Shown piece by piece: positions 43,486 through 52,182 of a stretch of 64,000 bases of DNA. The stretch is taken from the NCBI RefSeq assembly GCF_019511375.1, contig NZ_JAEUAO010000003.1, positions 248,001-312,000 on the forward strand, given 5' to 3'. A model generated the notes under the pieces. The model saw nothing but the letters and a program-made list of their open reading frames with translations, was not told the DNA's origin and ran no database searches. Source of the stretch: Rhizobium herbae. Its GTDB lineage: Bacteria > Pseudomonadota > Alphaproteobacteria > Rhizobiales > Rhizobiaceae. Each line of letters starts with the position of its first letter. Positions within the stretch are counted from its first letter, which is position 1. Both the position numbers and the translations under genes were made by a program.

Positions 43486-44957
43486 GAGCGCCCGCCTTCG
43501 CTCAAGGCTTCCGTTCCGTCGGCACGTTCGATGGACAGGCCATGGATGCGTGCGCGCAGCAAATACCATCCGAGGATCAGCGCCGGACCGATGATCGCAA
43601 GCGAGGCGATAGTCCAGGTGCCGATCGGGTAGTCGAAGGCCATAAGCACCAAGACGCCGAAGAGGAATGCAAGCGTGAGGATGCCGGTATAGGGCGCGCC
43701 GAACATACGGAAATCGGGCCGCTTGAGTTCGCCCAGGCGGGACAGATGCCACAGCTTGAGCTGGCAAAGCACGATGACACCCCACGCGCTGATGATACCC
43801 AGGGCAGAGAGATTGAGCGCAATCTCGAAGGCCGAGGCAGGCACGACCGCATTCATCGCTACGCCGAGAACAGTGACGACGGCGGTCACAGCAATGCCTC
43901 CATAAGGGACGCCCGCCTTGTTCATCTTCGCCAGCGCTGCAGGAGCAGATCCGGACACGGCCATGGAATGGAGAATGCGTCCGGTGGAATAGAGGCCGGC
44001 ATTGAGCGAGGAGAGCACGGCGGTCAGCACCACCAGGTTCATGATGACGTCGGCGCCCTCGACACCGATGGAACCGAAGAACGTTACGAAAGGGCTTTCG
44101 CCGGACTTGTACGCCGTATAGGGCAAGAGGAGCGAGAACAGCAGCACCGAGCCGACGTAGAAGACGACGAGGCGGGTAACGACCGTGCGGATCGCGCGGG
44201 GCATGACCGTGCGTGGGTCGGCCGTTTCACCGGCTGCCGTTCCGATCAATTCGATCGAGGCATAGGCAAACACGACACCCTGGATAATGACAAACGCAGG
44301 CAGAACCCCGTTCGGGAACAGCCCCCCATTATTGGCGATGATGCTAAATCCTGCGGACTGCCCGTCGATGGGAGCGCCGAACATGACAAAATAGATGCCG
44401 ACACCGAGGAAGGTCACAAGAGACAGGACCTTGATCAAGCTGAACCAGAATTCCAGTTCTCCGAATACCTTGACCGATAGCAGGTTCATGGCCAGGACGA
44501 TCATCAGCGCCGTCAAAGCGAACACCCATTGATCGACCCCTGCCAGCCAGGGAACATAATGCTTGAAGAAGTTCATGTAGAGGGCAACGGCCGTCACGTC
44601 TGCCACTGAGGTCATCGCCCAGTTGAGCCAATACATCCATCCCGCGGCGAAGGCCATTTTCTCGCCGTAGAACTCGCGCGCATAGGAAACGAAGGAGCCT
44701 GAACTGGGGCGATGCATGATCAGTTCGCCGAGCGCACGCAGCACCAGGAATGCGAAAAAGCCGCAGAGCGCATAGACAAATACGAGTGCGGGACCGGCTT
44801 GTGCCAGCCGTCCGCCCGCGCCCAGGAAGAGCCCGGTACCAATCGCCCCGCCGATGGCGATCATCTGGATCTGCCTTGGCTTGAGCGCCTTATGGTATCC
44901 AAGATCCTCCTCGACGAATACCTCGCGTTCGGCCCGTGTGGTTCTCGTTGGTTCCAT
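43482..44957 (-). CDS. ansP: Amino acid permease, probably for asparagine
   Basis: The 491-residue membrane protein of the APC superfamily has about 12 membrane segments. The first motif is [20 protein letters not shown], followed by [16 protein letters not shown]. It resembles AnsP/GabP-type permeases. The substrate call rests on the asparaginase gene overlapping its end and the divergent aspartase. I choose the ATG at 44957 with GGAGG 10 nt upstream. A GTG at 44966 lies too close to that site. It imports the amino acid across the inner membrane. Confidence 0.85.
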   Translation of the reverse strand: MEPTRTTRAEREVFVEEDLGYHKALKPRQIQMIAIGGAIGTGLFLGAGGRLAQAGPALVFVYALCGFFAFLVLRALGELIMHRPSSGSFVSYAREFYGEKMAFAAGWMYWLNWAMTSVADVTAVALYMNFFKHYVPWLAGVDQWVFALTALMIVLAMNLLSVKVFGELEFWFSLIKVLSLVTFLGVGIYFVMFGAPIDGQSAGFSIIANNGGLFPNGVLPAFVIIQGVVFAYASIELIGTAAGETADPRTVMPRAIRTVVTRLVVFYVGSVLLFSLLLPYTAYKSGESPFVTFFGSIGVEGADVIMNLVVLTAVLSSLNAGLYSTGRILHSMAVSGSAPAALAKMNKAGVPYGGIAVTAVVTVLGVAMNAVVPASAFEIALNLSALGIISAWGVIVLCQLKLWHLSRLGELKRPDFRMFGAPYTGILTLAFLFGVLVLMAFDYPIGTWTIASLAIIGPALILGWYLLRARIHGLSIERADGTEALSEGGRS

Positions 44958-45062
44958 TGACAGCACTCCTCCCTAGAATTCGCTGTTCATGCTCAAGCCT
45001 CGGCGTCCGGTGCCGAGACGGCTCCTGCTCGGCGGCTATCACAGGGTGCGAAACAAACCTTC

Positions 45063-45087
45063 TGTAAAGCTGCCTGACAGATTTACA
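45063..45087. promoter_or_regulatory. Inverted repeat TGTAAA-N13-TTTACA in the ansP/aspA gap
   Basis: The arms at 45063-45068 and 45082-45087 are perfectly complementary. It is placed mid-gap between the divergent operons, so it could serve both. Binding protein unknown; the nearby GntR regulator is a candidate. Confidence 0.4.
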
Positions 45088-45173
45088 CAGCTGATAGTCG
45101 GAGATGCGTTCGATCGTCAAGAGCAGAGACGTGTATTGACGGCAGGTTACGCATCTACTAGTCCTAACACGAT

Positions 45174-45184
45174 CTGTCAGACAG
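45174..45184. promoter_or_regulatory. Inverted repeat CTGTC-A-GACAG upstream of aspA
   Basis: A perfect 5+1+5 inverted repeat lies 37 bp before the aspA start, in the promoter zone. Related CTGACAGA and CTAGACAGA words occur nearby (45074 and 45185). The position suits a repressor operator, likely of the GntR protein encoded at 46611-47327. Confidence 0.4.
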
Positions 45185-45220
45185 CTAGACAGATAATCGA
45201 ACCGAGGAGAGGAAGTGGTC

Positions 45221-46648
45221 ATGACGCGCACGGAACATGATCTGCTGGGGACAAAGGAAATCCCGGCAGACGTCTATTGGGGGGTGCACACCGCGCGCGC
45301 GGTGGAAAATTTCCAGGTCACGGGCATGACGATCGGGCGCAATCCCTATCTTGTCCGCGGCCTGGCTTGCGTGAAAGAGGCTGCGGCACTCACAAACCAC
45401 GAGCTTGGCCTTTTGGATCAAGCGCGGATGGAGGCTATCGTCGAGGCCTGCCGCGAAATCCGCGCCGGTGCCCTTCACGACCAGTTCGTCGTGGACGACA
45501 TCCAGGGCGGGGCCGGAACGTCGACCAACATGAACGCGAACGAGGTCATCGCCAATCGCGCCCTTGAGCTGCTCGGCCAGCGCAAAGGCGACTATGCCCA
45601 CCTGCACCCGAACGACCATGTCAATCTCAGCCAGTCGACCAACGATGCCTATCCGACGGCGATCAACATCGCGCTGATCGAGGCGGTCGACGACCTTGCG
45701 GCTTCCATGACCATTCTGAAGACCGCCTTTGACCGAAAGGCGCGTGAGTTTGCCGCGCTCATCAAGCTCGGGCGGACGCAACTGCAAGATGCTGTCCCCA
45801 TGACGCTGGGCCAGGAATTCCGGACCTTCGTCGTGATGCTCGGTGAGGACCAGGCCCGTCTTCTCGAAGCAGCTTCGCTGCTTCATGAGATCAATCTCGG
45901 GGCCACCGCCATCGGCACCGGGCTGAATGCCCCTTTGGGATATGCGGCTCGCGTCTGCGACCACCTCGCACGCCTGACCGGACGGCCGCTGGTCACGGCG
46001 ACCGATCTCATCGAGGCGACGCAGGATCCCGGAGCGTTCGTTCACCTGTCCGGTGTGCTCAAACGCGTTGCGGTTAAACTGTCGAAAACATGCAATGACC
46101 TTCGGCTGCTTTCATCGGGTCCGCGGGCGGGCATCGGCGAGATCACACTGCCGGCCGTGCAGGCCGGATCAAGTATCATGCCTGGCAAGATCAACCCGGT
46201 CATCCCGGAGATGGTCAACCAGGTCGCCTACGCGGTGATCGGTAACGACGTTACCATCACCATGGCCGCCGAAGCAGGCCAGTTGCAGCTCAATGCTTTC
46301 GAGCCCATCATCGTGCGCGCCCTTTCGCAAAGCATCAGCCAGTTGAGTGCAGCCTGCCGTATCCTGGCGGAGCGCTGCATCGACGGCATTGAGGCAAATC
46401 CCGCCATCATGTCCAAGCGCGTGGAGGAGTCCATCGGGCTTGCCACCGCCCTCAATCCGCTGATCGGCTACCACGCCGCGACTGAAGTGGCGCAGGAAGC
46501 GCTCGCCAGCGGCCGCACAGTACCCGAAGTCGTCCTTGAGCGCGGACATCTTTCTGCCGCACAGCTTGATCAGGCGCTTAGCCCCGAGCACCTCGCCAAC
46601 ATGGTCGCGGTCATGAACGGTGAGCCTGATCCTCGCCAATCAACGTAG
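45221..46648 (+). CDS. aspA: Aspartate ammonia-lyase
   Basis: This enzyme converts aspartate to fumarate and ammonia. The 475-residue protein has GAGTSTNMNANEVIANRALE, HPNDHVNLSQSTNDAYPTA and the fumarase/aspartase signature GSSIMPGKINPV (about residues 316-327) with the catalytic serine loop. The length is typical of aspartases. The ATG at 45221 has GAGGA upstream. It is divergent from ansP-ansA, so asparagine is taken up, deamidated and deaminated to a TCA intermediate. The Rhizobium etli counterpart is known as ansB. Confidence 0.94.
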   Translation: MTRTEHDLLGTKEIPADVYWGVHTARAVENFQVTGMTIGRNPYLVRGLACVKEAAALTNHELGLLDQARMEAIVEACREIRAGALHDQFVVDDIQGGAGTSTNMNANEVIANRALELLGQRKGDYAHLHPNDHVNLSQSTNDAYPTAINIALIEAVDDLAASMTILKTAFDRKAREFAALIKLGRTQLQDAVPMTLGQEFRTFVVMLGEDQARLLEAASLLHEINLGATAIGTGLNAPLGYAARVCDHLARLTGRPLVTATDLIEATQDPGAFVHLSGVLKRVAVKLSKTCNDLRLLSSGPRAGIGEITLPAVQAGSSIMPGKINPVIPEMVNQVAYAVIGNDVTITMAAEAGQLQLNAFEPIIVRALSQSISQLSAACRILAERCIDGIEANPAIMSKRVEESIGLATALNPLIGYHAATEVAQEALASGRTVPEVVLERGHLSAAQLDQALSPEHLANMVAVMNGEPDPRQST

Positions 46649-47327
46649 ACACGACCTGTTCCACCTCACCCAGATGCGTTTGCATTGCCTCACGCGCTTC
46701 TTGTGCCGAGCCCGCCTTGATCGCCTCCACGATCCGGCGGTGCTCAAGGTTGGATGCCGAGCGCCGGCCTGCCATCAGGTTCACCATCTCCGACTGTCGA
46801 GACAGTGCTTCACTGGCATCGGCGACGATTTTTGCGAAGAGAGCATTCCCCGAGGCTTCGGCGATCATGCCGTGAAATTGCGAATCGAGCAGCACCCACA
46901 GTTGCGGCTCTTCCTGCTCGTCCATTTTGTTGCACAATTCCAGCAAAATCTCGAGCTGGCGATCCGTACGACGCCGTGCTGCCCACCCGGCAGCCGGCAC
47001 CTCGATGAACGGTCGGGCCTCTATGAGATCGCGAGCGGAATAGCCACCATAGATGAGCTCGGGGCTCGGCGTCGCCGTGACAACATAAGTGCCGCTACCG
47101 GTACGCGTCTGCGTCAGTCCGAGCGTTTGAAGCGAGCGCAGCGCCTCGCGCACGATAGGACGACTGACGCCGTACCTTTCGGCCAGCTGTGCCTCGGATG
47201 GAAACCGCGTGCCAACCGCGAGCTGACCGGATGTGATTGCCGAGCGAATGTCCTCGAACACCGCCTCAGCAGCGTTTTTCCGACTGATCGGCTTTGCGTC
47301 GGACAGCCAATCAGGCAACTCGCTCAT
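46611..47327 (-). CDS. ansR: GntR-family (FCD) regulator of the asparagine/aspartate genes
   Basis: The 238-residue protein has a GntR winged helix (AITSGQLAVGTRFPSEAQLA and ERYGVSRPIVREALRSLQTL) and an FCD effector domain with QFHGMIAEASGN and LEHRRIVEAIKAG, which hold the metal-binding histidines. I choose the ATG at 47327, with GAGGG 8 nt upstream. Its 3' end overlaps the convergent aspA by 38 bp. In Rhizobium etli a GntR-type AnsR represses the asparagine operon, and by context this is its counterpart. Confidence 0.85.
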   Translation of the reverse strand: MSELPDWLSDAKPISRKNAAEAVFEDIRSAITSGQLAVGTRFPSEAQLAERYGVSRPIVREALRSLQTLGLTQTRTGSGTYVVTATPSPELIYGGYSARDLIEARPFIEVPAAGWAARRRTDRQLEILLELCNKMDEQEEPQLWVLLDSQFHGMIAEASGNALFAKIVADASEALSRQSEMVNLMAGRRSASNLEHRRIVEAIKAGSAQEAREAMQTHLGEVEQVVSTLIGEDQAHRS

Positions 47328-47635
47328 GTTCCTACCCTCTATATCCATAGCGGATTTGCAACGCAGGCCGTATTCAATGTCGCTGCGTGGTGTTCGGCAT
47401 GCGACGACCTTGGCCCGGTGTCCTTCGCCGGATCCGATCCATATCACATTGTGACGAGAGAAACAGAGCGCCGCCACAATGCATGCAGGCTACCGGTCAC
47501 CATCGGCATCCGAGCATCGTCACCTGCATATTCGCGCGCTATACCCTCCCGATAGCGAGGTCATAGCAGTCGGCCGTCTGCGGACCAGGATCGGGAACTC
47601 GCATCCTTTCATTCGGGCGCTAACACTGCCGCGAC
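47328..47635. other. Upstream region of the GntR gene
   Basis: These 308 bp lie between guaD's end and the GntR start. They contain the inverted repeat TCACA-T-TGTGA at 47444-47454, 117 bp before the GntR start. It resembles a CRP-like or repressor half-site pair. No gene is seen. Confidence 0.4.
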
Positions 47636-48967
47636 TCATGCTGTTTCCAGCTCCCTCCGGGCCGCGATCCTGCGGCCCTTCATCGCCTTGCCGGCCACAT
47701 AAGTCTCAGCCACGCAACGGTCATCGCCCATGGTCTGCAGGATGAAGAGTTCCTCGGCGAGCGAGGTTGCCGTGCGCATCCGCAGTTCCATCGCCGGCTT
47801 GGCACTGGAATCCAGGATGACGATATCGGCATCCGCCCCTGCGTGCAGCGAGCCGATCTTGTCCTGCAGGCCAAGCACCCGGGCATTGCCGAGCGTCATC
47901 CGGTAAAACGAATTGAGCGGCGACAGGCGCTGGCCGTTGAGGTGAAGCACCTTGTAGGCCTCGGCCATCGTCTCCAGCATCGAGAAGCTGGTGCCCGCCC
48001 CCACGTCGGTCGCTACCGACCAGCGGGCGCCGAGCCGGTCGAAACGGTCGCGGTCGAACAGGCCAGAGCCTAGGAAAAGATTGGAGGTCGGGCAGAACAC
48101 CCCGACCGCGCCGGTCTCTGCCAGTACCGAAATCTCCCGATCGCTCAGATAGATGCAGTGCCCGAGCAGCGTCCTCTCTGTCAGCAGCCCGTAGTGTGCA
48201 TAGATGTCGGTATAGTCCTTGGCGGCAGTAAAGAGCGAGGTGGCAAAGGCAATCTCGTCTCTATTTTCCGACAGATGCGTCTGCACGTAGCAATCCGGAT
48301 GCTCGGCAACGAGCGCCCGGCTCATTTCCATCTGCGCGGGCGTCGAGGTGATGGCAAAGCGCGGGCTGATCGCATACTGCGCCCTGCCCCGGCCATGCCA
48401 TTTGTCGATCAGTCGCCTGGTCTCGTCATAACCCTGTTGCGGCGTGTCCCTCAGCGCTTCGGGAGCATTACGGTCCATCATCACCTTGCCGCCGATCATC
48501 AGCATGCCGCGCTCAGCCGCAGCGGCGAAATAGGCGTCGACGCTTTGGGGATGGACCGAACAATAGGCGACCGCCGTGGTCGTACCGTTCGCAATCAGTT
48601 CGTCCATGAAACGACCGGCGACGAAGCCCGCATGCTCCGGCGCGGCGAATTTCTGCTCCTCCACGAAGATATAGGTGTTCAGCCATTCGAGCAGCTGTGC
48701 CCCATAGGATGCGATTGCCTGCGTCTGCGGAAAATGCAGATGGGTGTCGATCAACCCGGGCAGCACGAGATGCGGCCGGTGGTCGGCGATCGTCACGTCG
48801 GCGCCAGCAGTCCTGCGGATCTCGGCATAGTCGCCCACGGCCGCGATCTTGCCGTCGCGAACCAGGACCGCGCCATCCTCGACGGTCAGATAGGATTGGG
48901 TATCATCGATACCCTGCGGTTCCTCGATGAAGGTGAGCACGCGTCCGCGGATCAAAAGGTCCTTCAT
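47636..48967 (-). CDS. guaD: Guanine deaminase
   Basis: It deaminates guanine to xanthine. The 443-residue amidohydrolase has the zinc-binding LPGLIDTHLHFPQTQAIASY, WLNTYIFVEEQKF, the family segment AISPRFAITSTPAQM, THLSENRDEI, LGHCIYLSDREI and FCPTSNLFLGSG. The length is typical. Its start overlaps the stop of puuD by 4 bp, so guanine deamination and urate oxidation are co-expressed. Confidence 0.94.
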   Translation of the reverse strand: MKDLLIRGRVLTFIEEPQGIDDTQSYLTVEDGAVLVRDGKIAAVGDYAEIRRTAGADVTIADHRPHLVLPGLIDTHLHFPQTQAIASYGAQLLEWLNTYIFVEEQKFAAPEHAGFVAGRFMDELIANGTTTAVAYCSVHPQSVDAYFAAAAERGMLMIGGKVMMDRNAPEALRDTPQQGYDETRRLIDKWHGRGRAQYAISPRFAITSTPAQMEMSRALVAEHPDCYVQTHLSENRDEIAFATSLFTAAKDYTDIYAHYGLLTERTLLGHCIYLSDREISVLAETGAVGVFCPTSNLFLGSGLFDRDRFDRLGARWSVATDVGAGTSFSMLETMAEAYKVLHLNGQRLSPLNSFYRMTLGNARVLGLQDKIGSLHAGADADIVILDSSAKPAMELRMRTATSLAEELFILQTMGDDRCVAETYVAGKAMKGRRIAARRELETA

Positions 48968-50199
48968 TGGGTGTTCTCTCCGTTTACAACCGCTTCGTAC
49001 CAGGCGACCAGCAGCTTGCGCTCGTCGTCGGAAATGCCGGTCACATTGGCGGGCGGCATGGCGTGCGACCGCCCCGCCTGCAGATAGATTTCGCGGGCAT
49101 GGCCGGCAATCTCGGCGTCATTCTCCAGTATCACGCCTTTGGGCGGCACGATCATGCCTTCCCAACCCGGCTCTCTGGCATGGCACATCGAACAGCGGCC
49201 AAGAATCGTGTCGCGCACCCTCGGAAAGGCCTGCGCCGTGATGAACGGCTGTTGCGCCGCAGACATCTTTTCCGGTTCGCCGCTCACGATTTTCGGAATG
49301 CTCGACAGCCACATTATGGTGATGAACAGCAGCGCGGTCGCCAGCCAGGTCCAGGTCGGGTTGCCGGCATTGGCGTGGCGCGTGTTGAAATAGTGCCGGA
49401 TGGTGACACCCATCAGGAAGACGAGCGAAGCAATGATCCAGTTGTATGCGGTGCCGAACGCCAGCGGATAGTGGTTCGACAGCATCAGGAACAGCACCGG
49501 CAGCGTCAGGTAGTTGTTGTGCGTCGAGCGCTGCTTGGCGATCTTGCCGTATTTCGCATCCGGCGTGCGCCCGCCGATCAGGTCGGCGACGACGATCTTC
49601 TGGTTCGGAATGATGATGAAGAAGACATTGGCCGACATGATCGTAGCGGTGAAAGCGCCGAGATGCAGAAAGGCGGCGCGGCCGGTGAAGAGCTGCGTAT
49701 AGCCCCAGGCCATCCCGACGAGAATGAAGTAGAGCAGCACCATCAGCCGCGTATTGTCGTTGCCGAACGGCGACTTGCAGATCAGGTCGTAGATCAGCCA
49801 GCCGAAGGCGATCGACGCAAGCGAGATGCCGATCGCAACCGGCTTGGAAACGTCGAGCACGTTCGGGTCGATGAGGTAGAGGTCGGCGCCCGCATAGTAG
49901 ACCAGGCACAACATGCCGAAGCCCGACAGCCAGGTGACGTAACTTTCCCATTTGAACCAGATCAGGTGCTCGGGCATGTTGGCCGGCGCCACCAGATATT
50001 TCTGGATGTGATAGAACCCGCCGCCATGGACCTGCCATTCCTCGCCATGGGCGCCGGCCGGAAGATCCGGGCGCTTGCGCAGGCCGAGGTCGAGTGCGAC
50101 GAAATAAAAGGACGATCCGATCCAGGCGATCGCAGTGATGACGTGAAGCCAGCGGACCGCGAAGGTCAGCCAGTCCCAGGCAATGGCATATTCATACAT
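48964..50199 (-). CDS. puuD: Urate hydroxylase PuuD, membrane protein with cytochrome c domain
   Basis: PuuD oxidises urate to 5-hydroxyisourate and passes electrons into the respiratory chain. The 411-residue protein has about eight membrane segments (WLTFAVRWLHVITAIAWIGS at the start). The last 90 residues form a cytochrome c domain with heme site CSMCH at residues 336-340 and a possible axial Met in SHAMPPANVTG. It replaces the soluble cofactor-free or FAD uricases. No separate uricase gene is in the window. It leads the two-gene operon puuD-guaD. Confidence 0.92.
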   Translation of the reverse strand: MYEYAIAWDWLTFAVRWLHVITAIAWIGSSFYFVALDLGLRKRPDLPAGAHGEEWQVHGGGFYHIQKYLVAPANMPEHLIWFKWESYVTWLSGFGMLCLVYYAGADLYLIDPNVLDVSKPVAIGISLASIAFGWLIYDLICKSPFGNDNTRLMVLLYFILVGMAWGYTQLFTGRAAFLHLGAFTATIMSANVFFIIIPNQKIVVADLIGGRTPDAKYGKIAKQRSTHNNYLTLPVLFLMLSNHYPLAFGTAYNWIIASLVFLMGVTIRHYFNTRHANAGNPTWTWLATALLFITIMWLSSIPKIVSGEPEKMSAAQQPFITAQAFPRVRDTILGRCSMCHAREPGWEGMIVPPKGVILENDAEIAGHAREIYLQAGRSHAMPPANVTGISDDERKLLVAWYEAVVNGENTQ

Positions 50200-50242
50200 G
50201 TGGGTTCTCCCCTCGTTCGGGAGAGTTTTGCCATCGTGCGAC

Positions 50243-50253
50243 TTTCGCCGAAA
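50243..50253. promoter_or_regulatory. Inverted repeat TTTCG-C-CGAAA between puuD and its LysR gene
   Basis: A perfect 5+1+5 inverted repeat lies 44 bp before the puuD start and about 85 bp before the LysR start. It is a plausible LysR site. Confidence 0.35.
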
Positions 50254-50271
50254 TGCCGGTTAATCGCCAAC

Positions 50272-50281
50272 ACTTTCAAAA
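50272..50281. promoter_or_regulatory. Shared word ACTTTCAAAA, site 1 (puuD/LysR gap)
   Basis: The 10-bp word occurs here and at two other purine-gene upstream regions (56456-56465 and 60982-60991). I noticed no other copy in the window. Confidence 0.4.
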
Positions 50282-50337
50282 AAATGTATAAGATCACCCC
50301 CGCTGTGGTATGAAAGGCAATATGATAGAAATGCGTC

Positions 50338-51282
50338 ATGTCTTATCTCGATAATGTACGCGTCTTCGTCCGGGTCGTCGAACTCGGCACTCTTTCCTCC
50401 GCCGGCCGCGACCAGCGGGTGACCCCGGCTGTCGCCAGCAACCGCATCAAGGAGCTGGAACGGCATCTCGGCGTGCGGCTGTTCAACCGCACAACGCGCA
50501 AGCTGTCGCCGACCGAACACGGACGCGTCTTCTACCAGGGCGCAGTCAAGATCATCGAAGCGGTGAACGAGGCGGAAAGCGCCATCGCCGATCTCTCGCA
50601 CAACCCCAAGGGTTCGCTGCGGATCACCGCCCCGCTCGGTATCGGCCGGCGCTTGATCGCATCGGGCATTCCGGAGTTCCACGATAAATACCCGGATATC
50701 GAGGTGCGCCTGCGCCTCTCCGACCATAATGTCGACATCCTGAGCGAAGGCGTCGACGTCGCTTTCAAGCTCGGCGTGCTTGAGGATTCCAACCTGCGCA
50801 TGCGCGGCATCTTGAACTGTCAGCGCGTCGTCTGCGCCGCCCCGGCCTATCTGGAAAAGCGCGGTACGCCGGCGACGCCGGACGCGCTGATCGACGACAA
50901 CCACGACTGTCTCCTGCTGCGCTATCCGGGCTCCAAGGAATATTACTGGAACCTGCAGACACCTGAGGGCATCCGCAAATTCGAGATCGGCGGGCCCTAT
51001 GATTCCGATGACGGCGACGTGCTGACGCAATGGGCTCTCGAAGGCCGCGGCATCATCAACAAGCCGCTTTTCGAGGTGAAGAGCTACCTCAACGAAGGCA
51101 CGCTGGTCGAAATCCTGAAAGACACGCCGCCCGCCAGCGTCCAGCTCGCCGCGATCTATCCGCACAAGCGCTTCCAGGATCCAAAAGTCCGGCTGATGAT
51201 CGATTTCATGGCGGAACGCTGTCAGCGGCTGATCGGCAAGATACTCGCCGAGCCGGCGTCTAATTTACGCGACTTCAACTAG
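50338..51282 (+). CDS. LysR-family regulator, probably of purine catabolism
   Basis: The 314-residue protein has a LysR winged helix (VRVFVRVVELGTLSSAGRDQ, TPAVASNRIKELERHLGVRL, FNRTTRKLSPTEHG) and an effector domain with GSLRITAPLGIGRRLIASGI. It is of the CrgA/AaeR-like group. It stands divergent to puuD-guaD and is flanked by the xdh operon, so it likely controls urate or xanthine breakdown. Its effector would be a purine intermediate. This is context-based. Confidence 0.85.
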   Translation: MSYLDNVRVFVRVVELGTLSSAGRDQRVTPAVASNRIKELERHLGVRLFNRTTRKLSPTEHGRVFYQGAVKIIEAVNEAESAIADLSHNPKGSLRITAPLGIGRRLIASGIPEFHDKYPDIEVRLRLSDHNVDILSEGVDVAFKLGVLEDSNLRMRGILNCQRVVCAAPAYLEKRGTPATPDALIDDNHDCLLLRYPGSKEYYWNLQTPEGIRKFEIGGPYDSDDGDVLTQWALEGRGIINKPLFEVKSYLNEGTLVEILKDTPPASVQLAAIYPHKRFQDPKVRLMIDFMAERCQRLIGKILAEPASNLRDFN

Positions 51283-51333
51283 GAACGGGATTCTTTCGAA
51301 GGCCGCGAAGTCTAAGGATTTGGTTCGTCCTGC

Positions 51334-52176
51334 TCAGGCATCTTTGCGCACGGCGGGTTTGACCGGCGCATGATTGAGTGCCGCCGTTATGATTTCCGCC
51401 GCGGCCAGCGCCGCAATCACCGCGGGGCGCTTGTCCCTCACGGCCGTGCCGCCGATCGGGCAGATCAGTTGGCCGAAAAGCTCAGGGCGGCCGATCTCGC
51501 GGGCGAGCCAGTTCTTGAAGGTGCCCCGCTTGGTTTTGGAGCCGATCATGCCGACATAGGCCGCATCGTCGCGACGGAGCGCCTCGGCCGCGATCAGGAA
51601 GTCAAGCGCATGGTCGTGCGTGAGGATGACGAAGGAGCTGCCGGCGGGAGCGTCGCGTACGACCGCTTCGGGCATGGGGGTGAGGCAGGTTTCGATACCC
51701 TGGGCTTTGGATGCCGCCAATTCCTGTTCGCGCGTATCGACCAAAACGGTACGCACCGGCACCAGCGAAAGCGCGCTGGCCAGCGCATCCCCGACATGGC
51801 CGGCTCCGAAGACATAGACATGCGGGCGCTCTGCCATTTCGCGGTCGCTCCGTGCAATGAGAGAAGCCGCGACATCGGCCGTGACCGGCGTGAACGAAAG
51901 GCCGACGCGGCCGCCGCAGCATTGGCCAATTTCCGGGCCGAGCGGGATGTTCATGGGCTCCGCCGATACGCCCTGGCGTAAAGCGCGACGGGCGTGATCG
52001 ATCGCCATATATTCAAGCTGACCACCGCCGACGGTGCCGAACAGGCTTTCAGTCGACACCAGCATCCAGGCATCGGTGTCGCGCGGCGTCGAGCCGGCAG
52101 CACCCGTCACCGTGACCAGCACGCAATCTGCCTCACGGCGCAGAAAGTCCCTGATGTCTTCGCGTCCGGCATCCAT
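51334..52176 (-). CDS. xdhC: Xanthine dehydrogenase accessory protein XdhC
   Basis: XdhC binds molybdenum cofactor, helps its sulfuration and delivers it to XdhB. The 280-residue protein has VTGAAGSTPRDTDAWMLVS, the glycine and cysteine segment IGQCCGGRVGLSF, a Rossmann-like YVFGAGHVGDALASAL, and C-terminal VGMIGSKTKRGTF. The length is typical. It follows xdhB by 6 bp and ends the hiuH-xdhA-B-C operon. Confidence 0.93.
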   Translation of the reverse strand: MDAGREDIRDFLRREADCVLVTVTGAAGSTPRDTDAWMLVSTESLFGTVGGGQLEYMAIDHARRALRQGVSAEPMNIPLGPEIGQCCGGRVGLSFTPVTADVAASLIARSDREMAERPHVYVFGAGHVGDALASALSLVPVRTVLVDTREQELAASKAQGIETCLTPMPEAVVRDAPAGSSFVILTHDHALDFLIAAEALRRDDAAYVGMIGSKTKRGTFKNWLAREIGRPELFGQLICPIGGTAVRDKRPAVIAALAAAEIITAALNHAPVKPAVRKDA

Positions 52177-52182
52177 GCCAAT

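Noticed and set aside
45063-45184. CRP sites in the ansP/aspA gap
   Set aside because: TGTAAA and CTGTC arms do not fit the TGTGA-N6-TCACA pattern, so I kept them only as unassigned operators.
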